A stretch of 64,000 bases of DNA, from assembly GCA_030549495.1 (NCBI GenBank), contig JAUIRK010000834.1, positions 1 to 64,000 on the forward strand, read 5' to 3'. Position numbers and translations under genes: made by a program. This document shows positions 1-9,740 of this stretch, piece by piece. The number at the start of each line of letters is the position of its first letter. The stretch's first letter is position 1. This DNA comes from Nectonema munidae (Eukaryota; Nematomorpha; Nectonematoida; Nectonematidae). The notes beneath the pieces are model-generated. The model worked only from the letters and a program-made list of their open reading frames with translations. It was not told the DNA's origin and searched no databases.

Positions 1-478
1 TAAAACCTTGATTTTTTAAACTCAATATCATGATTATTAGAGAGTAAATTTTCAGCTTTTTCTAAGCTGTCTTTATCAGGAAAACGTATCCTCAGTTTGT
101 TTTTTGTAGGTTTGCTAGATAAGATTTTTACATTGTTTAAGATTGAGGTTCTTTTTTCTTTTACTTCTTCAATATTCAAGTTGTTTGGACTAAAGTAAAT
201 TATTTTTTTTTGGTGGATCTTTTTGGGCTACCTCAGCATAAGTATGCATATAGTTTTAATATGTATATTCAAACTCTCTTTCAGTGAGGATATCATTTCG
301 CCTTGTTGAAATCGTTGATGTTTTAATTAATTCATATATATTAGAAAAAGTAAGTTGATCTTGGTCACGACAAGTTATGCAATGCCATTTAAGACTTTTG
401 GAATTATGCTTTTCAAGAAATTTGAGTAGTAAGTGATCAAAACTTAAACAATCATAGCAGAGGCATTTAGATCATGAA
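1..478 (-). pseudogene. LINE ORF1 remnant with PHD-like finger, cut by window edge
   Basis: Read on the minus strand, this stretch has a Cys/His cluster near its start (KCLCYDC, then FDH, then WHCITC at about 360-450) resembling the PHD-type finger found at the N-terminus of some LINE ORF1 proteins. A TYAEVAQKDPPKK segment follows near 220-250, comparable to the TYADVVSNN segment of the LINE ORF1 at 6720-7679, and then a segment like IRFPDKDSLEKAENLL near 25-95, matching the position of an RRM-like fold. At least three stops lie in the frame, so it is dead. The rest lies beyond the window. Family assignment is inference from motif order. Confidence 0.5.
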
Positions 479-598
479 TCACACTTTATTTGACGATTAG
501 AATTTTTTTTCTATTAAAAACGAAGTCTTCCATTCTTTGTGTATCTGATGAATTTAGTTTTTTATATAATCTATCACAAACCTTTATCGAGTTTGTTA

Positions 599-1233
599 CT
601 TCAAGTCAGGGCCGTAGCGCCCCCCCCCCCCCTCACAACTTCCTCTTGTGCCCCCCCCCCTCCGACTTCCTATTGTACCCCCTCTAACTTTCTTAAATTT
701 AGTAAATATTCACGATATTATTTTTCTATTTTCGTAAAAACGTTTTCTATATTTAGTTTAATATATCATGTTTATTCATGAAATTTCACGTAGTTTGTTT
801 CTTTCAATAAATTTTTCTTTTTGCATTTATATAAGGTGCTCTTACTATCGGAATAAGTACAGCATCGTGTGAAAGATCATTTTCATGGTTGAAAAGGGCT
901 TTGACAAGCCAAAGAACTTCTATGATGCACGAGAGAGAAAAAACTTGATTTTGCTGTCATATTTAGATTCATATACAAAAAATATTGATACTGATGTATT
1001 GGGCAATAAATTTTCTAACAAAACAAGAAGAATTCAACTTTTTTGAGAGAGCATGTATTGTTTTTCCAAAATAAGATAAGTTTTTTTTCTCTAAATAATT
1101 ATTTTATTTATTCATTACTTATTTTTAAAAGCATTAAATTGCCCAATTTTAAATTAAAATATGCAGACCCCCTCAACTTCCTCTTCTGCCCCTCCTCCAA
1201 CTTCCCATTTATGGGTACAGCCCTGCTTCAAAT
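599..1233 (+). mobile_element. hAT-type element, internally deleted, with 8-bp target duplication
   Basis: Terminal inverted repeats are CAGGGCCGTAGC at 607-618 and its near complement GGTACAGCCCTG at 1214-1225. The flanks are CTTCAAGT (599-606) and CTTCAAAT (1226-1233), seven of eight bases alike, which is the target duplication length of hAT transposons. Long C runs lie just inside the left end. The interior still holds the C-terminal end of a hAT transposase. At 619 bp it is a deleted, non-autonomous copy. Confidence 0.8.
835..1046 (+). pseudogene. hAT transposase C-terminal (dimerisation) remnant
   Basis: Reading forward gives STASCERSFSWLKRALTS, then QRTSMMHERE, then NLILLSYLDS. This is the signature of the hAT C-terminal dimerisation region (CERSFS..K..K...R..M...R), closest in style to the ZMYM1/TTF-finger type. 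The frame slips by one base in an A run near 940, and nothing of the upstream DDE domain remains. It lies inside the hAT copy that carries it. Confidence 0.75.
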
Positions 1234-1569
1234 GTAATCCAAGTGTTACGTGTATCCTTATAATTATTCTTCTGTATAGGTTTTTTGTCTTTCATATATA
1301 GACTGCTCAAGTTATTAGAAGGCTAAATTTTTCTAAATATATGAAATTTATTCTATATTTTTCTGAATTTTTAAATATTTTTTAGTTTTGATGTAGAATT
1401 TAATGAAAGAATTGTTAGATACAATTTATTTTCTATCTTTTATCAACTCTGAGTTTTAAAATATTTTAATTCTACAACTCAAAATAAACTGATAACGTTC
1501 AAGTGTAGCTCTTTTTTCTTTAACTCTGCTAAGTTAGTATTTTAATATAAGTACGTAAAGAGTGTAGTT
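1234..1569. other. AT-rich stretch, nothing recognised
   Basis: No coding signal, tandem structure or terminal repeat was seen between the hAT copy and the next MITE. Confidence 0.6.
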
Positions 1570-1708
1570 TTAACCCATTTAAGACCAAGCAAAGCAAACG
1601 ATATCTAAAAAAAACGCAGACGATTTATATTCAAAGTCATTGAAAAAAGCAGACGAAGATGAAATTACTTATGTTCCAAAATAGGAACATTGGTCGTAAA
1701 TGGGTTAA
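1570..1708. mobile_element. piggyBac-type MITE (TTAA-flanked), copy 1
   Basis: TTAA at 1570-1573 and 1705-1708 bracket a 131-bp element starting CCCATTTAAGACCAA and ending TTGGTCGTAAATGGG. TTAA target sites with CCC...GGG termini are the piggyBac hallmark. The interior carries the word CAGACGA several times. A nearly identical copy lies at 44233-44370, and a diverged one at 54084-54220. Confidence 0.8.
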
Positions 1709-1769
1709 ATTAGTTTTGATTTTCTTTTTTAAAAGTTGATACTGTATCGTTTTTTACTGGTTTCATAAT

Positions 1770-2110
1770 TTTTTTTGTTTCTATGAAATATCTTTTTCTA
1801 AAAACTTCTTAACTTTTTTATTCAGTGTTAACTTTGTAATAACTATATTGGAGTCGTCCACAGATTTTTTTTCTGTTTCTATGAATTATCTTTTTCTAAA
1901 AACTTCATAACTTTTTATTCAGTGTTGACGTTGTAATAGCTATAATACTTCATCTCAATAATATTTATTTTCTTTTTTTTTATAGATTTTCACTAATGAT
2001 AAAAAGGAGTTGCCGACGCCTTACTTCATTCAACTGCAATTGTGAACGACCCCTTACTTCATTTCAATAATATTTATTTTCATTTTTTTAGATTTTCACT
2101 AATGATCCAT
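1770..2110. repeat. Short tandem duplications
   Basis: A segment containing TATCTTTTTCTAAAAACTTC and ATTCAGTGTT occurs twice, about 100 bp apart (near 1785 and 1885). A second segment containing AATAATATTTATTTTC and GATTTTCACTAATGAT also occurs twice (near 1957 and 2065). The copies differ by a few bases. No coding content. Confidence 0.6.
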
Positions 2111-3505
2111 CTCACTAATCTGATAGCTGTTCTATTATTTATGGATCTTTAGAGATACACATAATTTATGTTTTTTTTTTAATAAAGTTTTATATATTTT
2201 TTTAATTTCTTTAGTGAGAAGTGACCACCAAGAGCCAAAACGTTTGAAACATTAAGTCTTTTTTTATCTCATTACCATTTGCGTATTTTTCTCGAAAGTG
2301 TATTCAATTTTTTGTATTAATCAAATTTACTTTTGATCTCTTTAGCTTTTTTATTTTATGATCTTTTTATTCCCACAAGGAAGGAAATAAGTTACTCTAA
2401 AAATTCTTCAATTTTATACAATATTGTTAATCATCATATTTTATAAATATAATATTATTTTTTCACGATTAGAAGTATTTTTTACAGTTAAAGCTTTCTT
2501 CTAAAGTATTTTGTGACGCTAAAATAGTTGCAACTTCCATTCTAAGCTTCTCATGATTTGATAAATAACTTTACTACCATTAAACTCCTTTTCTAGAGAT
2601 TGAAATTAATAAAAGTCTCTGTGCAGCATAAACGTGTATTCCAATTTATTTATTGTTTTTAATAGGATTGATATTGCAAATGTCAGATGTGCAAAAATGT
2701 GATAGAACTAACAGTAACTCCTTAAAAACGATATTAGTCCTACTATATACGGCATTGATCCAAAAAGCTTTTTATTCACCAAGAAATAAAACGATTATAT
2801 CAGTGACAAATTTAATTTCAGTGGTTATACTTCAGCAAATTTAAAAATGACTTTTTGAATAAATAATTTATAATTTTTTGAACTAGATTCTGTTAGCTTT
2901 CTCGGTTTAAAAAAATTGGTAAACGTATTTTTTAATTCAATGTTGAGTTTATTTAGCTACCTGTTTCATTATACACATTTTTTATTGAAGTTTTCATACA
3001 ACTTAAAAAGTAATAATTATTTCATGCTTAGATATTTTTTGTAGATGAGCAAAAAAAGTGTTTTACTTGGTAACGGATCATCAACAACTAGCTTAAAGTT
3101 TTTGTTATGTATTATTTCAAAATAAAATTTAATTTTTCAAGCTTACCATTACTTACAAATTGATTAATATTATAAGTATTCTTGTAAAAGTACAGCAAAT
3201 CATAAAAATTTTATTTAAAATTGAACGATTTAAAAATTTGCATCTTTTTTCCCATAGCTTTTTTCCAGATTTTCTGAAAAAAAATTAGGCTAATTTTGTA
3301 CAGTATTTAAATTGAATCTTACGCATTTGCAGTTTCCTCATTTCCAATTTTTTTCTTTTTCTTTTTGATGTTTCTTGTGATAAGTTTTTTATCTCTTGAA
3401 AAAATAATTTCTTTTTCTAGAAATGAAATGTGAAAAAAAAGTCTCAGAGTTTAATATTTGTAGAGCAACCGATTATTTTCATAATATTTTTTTATCATGT
3501 ATTTA
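2111..3505. other. AT-rich stretch, nothing recognised
   Basis: Only short chance reading frames are present. No inverted termini or convincing protein similarity was seen on either strand. Confidence 0.55.
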
Positions 3506-3757
3506 TTAATCTTCTCTATCATTCAAGGAAGCTTTGATTAAATTTTCTTGGTATAGAACTTGATCGTATATTTCTATGATTATTTCTGTTTTTTTTGGTT
3601 TCCAATCACAATTATACTTATAAATATTATTATAAAATTCTGCTTCATTATTTGTCCAATTAACTGGTAAAAGTGAATGATTCATTCTAGGTATGAATAT
3701 ATGTTTTTAAATTATAGGTAAAAAAAAATTTCTAAATAAGTGCCTGAAAGATTTATA
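3506..3757 (-). pseudogene. Protein remnant abutting the left Tigger end
   Basis: On the minus strand an open segment reads IFIPRMNHSLLPVNWTNN, then EAEFYNNIYKYNCDWKPKKT, then EIIIEIYDQVLYQENLIKAS, ending at a stop at 3506-3508. Composition and punctuation look like real protein (the DWKPKK and YDQVLYQ patterns) rather than noise. The frame slips in a T run near 3730. It stops exactly at the TA before the Tigger terminus. The vertnin-like remnant on the other side of the Tigger (18593-19300) is also on the minus strand, so the two may be parts of one interrupted reading frame. Function unknown. Confidence 0.45.
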
Positions 3758-4035
3758 CAGTCGAACCTCAATATAACAAAATCCTAATTTTTTCGTTATA
3801 TTGAGACTTCGTTATAGGAAATCTTTATATATAACGAAATTACAAAGGCTTTTATTATTTTTTCGTTATGAGGTTACAATAATTTGAAAAAGTACATGCG
3901 GTAAAATCGTTTATTTGTATTATGAAAATGATGCTATGAAAGTTTAAGATAAGATAAGACTTTATTCATGTTTGAAAATGAAGTGAACTAAACTTTCGTT
4001 TATGTGTTCACATGGGAAAAAAATCCCTCATCCGT

Positions 4036-6648
4036 TCAGCGGAGAAGTATAAATGAGTTGAAATAAGAAGCATATCTAAACACAACACTATTATGGTTTT
4101 TATAATCAATAAATTTAAAGGCACGTCTTTGTTTATTTTGTAAAATGTTAAATTTTGAAATACTACATAAACACCAAATAAAGTTACAATATAAAATTTT
4201 AGAATGAAATAGAGAATAATACAAAATAATCCTAGTTTGAAGGTTCAAAAAATAACGAATTTTAAACATAAGACCTAAAGCGATAGATACATTCTTAATT
4301 ACATTGTCATACTGTATGTTGAAATTCAATTTGGAATCAAGAAATACACCTAAATATTTATAACATAAAGATTGAGTTAATAAGTTACCACAGATCTGTA
4401 GTGGAAGAAACACTGATTTTTTTTCCTCGTAAAAACTATATGTTCACTTTTATGAAAATTAATGCGTAAACTATTATTATATGACCAATTAGCGAAAGAA
4501 TTCAAAAATATATTTAAAATATCGATATCATTGAATAGATTTTTGCTTTTGTGTAGAATTACACAATCATCTGCATATAAACATAAGTCAAAATTATTAT
4601 TTTGTAGTTTAAAAATGTCATTGATATATAAAATAAACAAAAGAGGACCCAAAATAGACCCTTGAGGAACCCCTATGAATGTATCTAAAATTCTAGAACT
4701 ACTTCCATTAATTGTACAAAATTGCTTTCTATTAGACAAATAACTACTCAAGATATTTAAAAACTTACCCCTGAATCCATAGCAGCTTAATTTATATAAC
4801 AAAATTTTACGATCTATTCTATCGAAAGCTTTAGAAAAGTCAATGAAAATACCACAGACATCTAAATTACTATCAAAAGATTCCAAAATATAGTTTACTA
4901 CAAAAGAGACTGCCATATCAGTTGAAACACCTGACCGAAACCCAAACTGACGTTCATTCAAAATTTCATATAAGTTAATAAAATTTATCATTCTATTAAA
5001 CACAATTTTTTCGAAAATTTTACTAAAAAAAGGTAAAATGCTAATGGGCCTATAGTTTTCAATACTTTCAGGGTTACCAGATTTAAATATAGGAATAACC
5101 TTAGAAATTTTAAAATAATCAGGGATATATTCATCCTTTATAATTTTGTTGAATAATTGGTAAAGGTTATTCAAAACAAATAATACAATATTTTTACCCA
5201 ATTTGTTAGAAAGACCATCCCATCCTGATGAAGTAGATGCGTTAAATGTATTTGCAGTAATCAAAATATCATTAATGGAAATTTCATCAAAATAAAAAGT
5301 ATTATCAAGTACTGGGATTGAGTCAAAGTAGGCTTCATTTGTGATTAATTGAGTATTTGTAAAATAGTCATTAATTTCATCCGAATCAAAATGACAGTGA
5401 TTGATTGGTTTCTTATCTAAAACTTCATTAATAAGTTTCCAGGTACTCTTCATATCAAATTTTGAGCTAGTGAACTTATTATAGTAAAACTTTTCTCTAC
5501 TTTCTTTTACTAGCTTATTATACCTATTTCGTATTTGTTTAAACTCATTCCATTTAGAAAGGTTTCGATATTTCAAGAAAGATTTATAAACTTTGTTTTT
5601 ATACTTTCTAAGTAATCTTAATTCTGGTGTGAACCATTCATTTTTAACTTTGGGTTTCATTTTCATAAAAGGAAAACATTTTTTATAGATATAAGATATT
5701 TTATCAAGCAATACTTTACAGTACTCATTAGCATTCAAATTAATATCTATATACCAATCTTCATTCAACATACAATTATAAAACATAAAATAATTTTTTG
5801 AAGACATGTTTCTGCATATAATATCGCTATCAGACTTTAAATTGTCAGTCAAATAAAAAAAAAATTTTTGTAGAAAATAAAGTTGGGTAAATGATCCGAA
5901 ATATCAATTAAAATGTTGCCAGAAAATGAATCCACAAAACTGAAATTAGTAAAAATATTATCGATAAGTGTAGAACTGGTTTTTTGTATTCGAGTATGAC
6001 CGGAAATATTTAGGTGGAAACCAAACTCATGCATAAGATTTAAGAAAATACTGGAATGATGATGAATAATTTTAATATCCATATTTATATTGAAATCTCC
6101 AACAATAAAAACCTTTTTATTGAAAAAATTAGTTTAATTCATTAATAGAGTAAACTCATCTATAAAAAATCTATGTTGAAACTTGGAGGTCTATATATTA
6201 TCAAAATTGTAAATAAAATTGGTTCCTTAACATCAATTATTAGATATTCAAATGAGGTAAAGGGGCTCCCAATGTTATTTGTATTATACATTAAACGTTT
6301 ATCAATATAGGCTCCAAGACCGCCACCTCTACCTTCTCTTTTTTTTGTGACAAAATTAAAACCATCTATGGTCAGGTTAGAATGACAGTCCCAAATTTCA
6401 GTAAGACAAAAGATACCAATTTTATCAATGCCTTCAAATAATAATTTAAACTCAAAAAAATTCCTTGATAAACTTCTACAATTCAGATGAAGTAACATAA
6501 AATTGAGTAAATTAGAAGTTTCAGTGTAATATTCAAGTTGATTTTTCAAACTTTCAACGGTGTAAAAATTAAAATTATGAACTTTAGGTAAAAAACTGTT
6601 AAATTTATCGTGACTGTTAATATCAAAATTACAAAAATTGGAAAGCAT
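4036..6648 (-). pseudogene. LINE ORF2: endonuclease plus reverse transcriptase, broken
   Basis: The endonuclease part (6648-5850) shows LHLNCRSL, CLTEIWD, GRGGGLGAY, VGDFNIN and SDHLPNF, the order expected of an APE-type LINE endonuclease. The reverse transcriptase part (5852-4377) shows VIPIFKSG, NYRPISILP, ERQFGFRSG, FIDFSKAFDRID, GVPQGSILGPLLF and the catalytic LYADD. A C-terminal segment (4413-4036) has YLGVFLDSKLNF and the usual LINE tail. The frame shifts near 6165, near 5850 and near 4400, and a stop lies near 6130. The catalytic residues themselves are intact, so the copy looks fairly young. Confidence 0.88.
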
Positions 6649-6719
6649 TTTATAGATTTATAGTATTTATGATAAAAAATATATATATATAATTCAATAT
6701 ATTCTTACTTTAATAAAAT

Positions 6720-7679
6720 TTAAATTAAGTTTTCTACACTCACAAGATTTAGAGAAAGCATCATGATGAAATCCTTATATTTTTTACGTATACAATTTAC
6801 ACATTTATGTAATTCTACATTAGAAGAATTAGAACAAGTTTCCGACTTGTGATTTTCAGAACAGTATTTGCAAACCGCTTTATCTTTAAATTTAAAAACA
6901 GATGAGGTATGACCAAAGTTACAACAATTGGTACATTGTTTAGATAAGTAAAAATCATGAACTTGGTAACATCCATAATTAATGAAAAATTCATTATGAT
7001 GCATTTTAATAGCATTTCTTATATGAGGATCGACTGAAAAAACAATAAATTTTTTTCTTGTAGACTCATTAATTTTGGAAAATAGTAATTTAAATTTGTA
7101 ATTTATGTCTATTAATGGCTTAATATAATTATTTTTACTCAAAATTGATTCAAAAATTAAATTATCATCCAAATTGGAATCAAGGTTATTAACCATTATT
7201 TTTATACCAAATTTAGGATTATCATGAAGTTTAATGGAAGAACTGTCCTTTAATTTCTTTTTAAAAACCATCTTAGCATCTTCTAATGATTTAGAGTTTG
7301 GAAAAGTATACTTGATAGAATTTTTATTAATATAACGTTTATTAATCTTAATTTTAGAAAGTGCCTTATCTGAGAAAGAAGTGAAGTCAGAAACATCCTT
7401 ATCATTATCAAATTTAACTTTAATAAAACAATTGTTACTCACTACATCTGCATATGTTTTGGCTGGCTTATCAATTGCTTTATCAAACTTTAAGTCAGAT
7501 TTTAAAACAGAAGATTTCAGATCATTAAGGCTATCTTTGATTAAATTCAAATCATCTATAATGATTGTTGTATCATTTGAAGCTTCTAAAAGATTTAAAG
7601 CTTGCATTAAACTAGTTTTAATTTCTTTTTTCGTGAGAGAATCAATTTTGAGAATAATCCCACGGATCTTCTCCATCAA
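6720..7679 (-). CDS. LINE ORF1 protein with zinc knuckles
   Basis: This is an uninterrupted 319-residue reading frame upstream of ORF2 in the same LINE. The N-terminal third looks helical and Leu/Lys-rich, as in the trimerising coiled coil of ORF1 proteins. TYADVVSNN follows at about residue 75. Near the C-terminus is a pair of CCHC-like knuckles (CTNCCNFGHTSSVF, then CKYCSENHKSETC, then CVNC), which bind RNA in ORF1 proteins of this type. The start ATG at 7679 lies about 30 bp from the TA repeat at the palindrome edge, so little 5' UTR remains. ORF1 binds the element RNA to form the retrotransposition particle. Integrity here contrasts with the broken ORF2. Confidence 0.75.
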   Translation of the reverse strand: MMEKIRGIILKIDSLTKKEIKTSLMQALNLLEASNDTTIIIDDLNLIKDSLNDLKSSVLKSDLKFDKAIDKPAKTYADVVSNNCFIKVKFDNDKDVSDFTSFSDKALSKIKINKRYINKNSIKYTFPNSKSLEDAKMVFKKKLKDSSSIKLHDNPKFGIKIMVNNLDSNLDDNLIFESILSKNNYIKPLIDINYKFKLLFSKINESTRKKFIVFSVDPHIRNAIKMHHNEFFINYGCYQVHDFYLSKQCTNCCNFGHTSSVFKFKDKAVCKYCSENHKSETCSNSSNVELHKCVNCIRKKYKDFIMMLSLNLVSVENLI

Positions 7680-7708
7680 GGATATGAAAAAAAAAATATA
7701 TATATATA

Positions 7709-9408
7709 TCTCATAACCTGTACGGTTGAACTCGGGTAGACAACTTGCGTGTTATCTCCAACCCGTATATTACGATGATTCTTCTCCAACCTGTATTCTA
7801 CGATGATTCATCTCCAAACTATATACTACAATGATTCATCTCCAACCTGTATACTACGATGATTCATCTCCAACCTGTTTACTAGGATGATTCATCTTCA
7901 ACCTGTATACTACGATCGTTTCTATTCCATGTACAAATAACTAGGGAGACAATGTTCAACTTTCTGTTCACATTCTGCTAGATGTAAGATTTGATATACC
8001 TCATTCGGGGTGACGATGCTACATAAGTTATTACCTATATACATTATACCTGTATACTACGTTGGTTCATCTCCAACCTGTATACCGCGATAATTCATCT
8101 CCAACCTATATAATATATTTTATCAAATAATCAAAATAAAATTCCGTAATCAAAGAATCGAAAAATATTCTTTAAAAAATCAAAAAATATCAAACTTTCT
8201 GTTCATATTTTGCTACCTCATACGATGTTACAAAAGTTATTACCTATACTTTGCAATTTGCACGATTTTAAATATTATATTTGTCAAATAATCAAAATAA
8301 AATTCTGTAATCAAAGAATCGAAAAATATTCTTTAAAAAATCGAAAAATATCAAACTTTCTGTTCATATTTTGCTACCTCATACGATGTTACAAAAGTTA
8401 TTACCTATACTTTGCAATTTGCACGATTTTAAATATTATATTTGTCGAATAATCAAAGAATCGAAAAATGTTCAAATCAAAAAATATTTATTCTTTTTAA
8501 ATATATCGTTGGCTCCCCTTACTTTTAAAATTGAAAGATAAACCTAGTCTTTAATAATTAATTTTTATCAAATTATGCACATACGAAACTAAAAGTAAGG
8601 GGAGCCAACGATATATTTAAAAAGAATAAATATTTTTTGATTTGAACATTTTTCGATTCTTTGATTATTCGACAAATATAATATTTAAAATCGTGCAAAT
8701 TGCAAAGTATAGGTAATAACTTTTGTAACATCGTATGAGGTAGCAAAATATGAACAGAAAGTTTGATATTTTTTGATTTTTTAAAGAATATTTTTCGATT
8801 CTTTGATTACAGAATTTTATTTTGATTATTTGACAAATATAATATTTAAAATCGTGCAAATTGCAAAGTATAGGTAATAACTTTTGTAACATCGTATGAG
8901 GTAGCAAAATATGAACAGAAAGTTTGATATTTTTTGATTTTTTAAAGAATATTTTTCGATTCTTTGATTACGGAATTTTATTTTGATTATTTGATAAAAT
9001 ATATTATATAGGTTGGAGATGAATTATCGCGGTATACAGGTTGGAGATGAACCAACGTAGTATACAGGTATAATGTATATAGGTAATAACTTATGTAGCA
9101 TCGTCTCCCCGAATGAGGTATATCAAATCTTACATCTAGCAGAATGTGAACAGAAAGTTGAACATTGTCTCCCTAGTTATTTGTACATGGAATAGAAACC
9201 ATCGTAGTATACAGGTTGAAGATGAATCATCCTAGTAAACAGGTTAGAGATGAATCATCGTAGTATACAGGTTGGAGATGAATCATTGTAGTATATAGTT
9301 TGGAGATGAATCATCGTAGAATACAGGTTGGAGAAGAATCATCGTAATATACGGGTTGGAGATAACACGCAAGTTGTCTACCCGCGTTCAAATGTACAGG
9401 TTATGAGA
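7709..9408. repeat. 1.7-kb near-perfect palindrome (foldback element)
   Basis: Two 819-bp arms (7709-8527 and 8590-9408) are inverted copies of each other around a 62-bp spacer, with few mismatches, most of them near the outer ends. Each arm has two kinds of internal tandem repeat: about six copies of a 28-bp unit containing CTGTATACTACGATGATTCA, and two copies of a 161-bp unit that starts CAAACTTTCTGTTC and contains TTGCACGATTTT. There is no credible coding content; the 80-residue frames seen on both strands are translations of the same repeat. The structure suits a foldback DNA transposon or a recent hairpin-type duplication. Transcribed, it would make a very long double-stranded RNA. Confidence 0.9.
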
Positions 9409-9484
9409 ATATATCATTACATATTAGAGAAGAGTTTTCTAAACTCTTTATACTGAAAAAATAATTCTTAAAATATATTACTGT

Positions 9485-9740
9485 TTTAGTTTAAAATGCA
9501 TCCCTTATCTGCTAATTAATGGTATGAAGCACATGGAAAATATAAACAGTAAAATGGTATTTCTTAAGGACTTATGATATAAGTAATGTATTCTGAAAGC
9601 CCATAAAAAATGCTTTAATTTGGTATATCGCATGATGCATTTTGTTGAGAAATGTAAAAGTTATAAGCGTTTTAATATTTGACTAAAATTTAAGCTAGGA
9701 ACACTACAAATAAACTAAGCGTACACTAGACTGATAAAAT
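9485..9740. repeat. Module X, copy 1 (MULE target copy)
   Basis: About 255 bp beginning TTTAAAATGCATCCC and ending CTGATAAAAT. It is repeated with a few substitutions at 14253-14508. Here it is interrupted at its 3' end by the MULE. In the second copy it runs on into the Y module without a break, giving the uninterrupted form of the site. Confidence 0.85.

Larger units (their letters stand above)
3944..7700 (-). mobile_element. Non-LTR retrotransposon (CR1/Jockey-like LINE), nearly full length
   Basis: On the minus strand the order is ORF1 (7679 to 6720), ORF2 with apurinic endonuclease and reverse transcriptase (6648 to 4036), then a short 3' tail ending in AATAAAG followed by repeated TCTTA units near 3944-3965. 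This simple-repeat 3' end in place of poly(A) is typical of CR1/Jockey-group LINEs. It is inserted in the left part of the Tigger element. Its 5' side runs into a TA repeat and the palindrome at 7709. ORF2 has several frame breaks, so this copy cannot move by itself. Confidence 0.8.

Noticed and set aside
8210-8907. Two identical 80-residue frames on opposite strands
   Set aside because: They are translations of the same doubled unit in the two palindrome arms, with Cys/Tyr/Ile-rich AT-driven composition.
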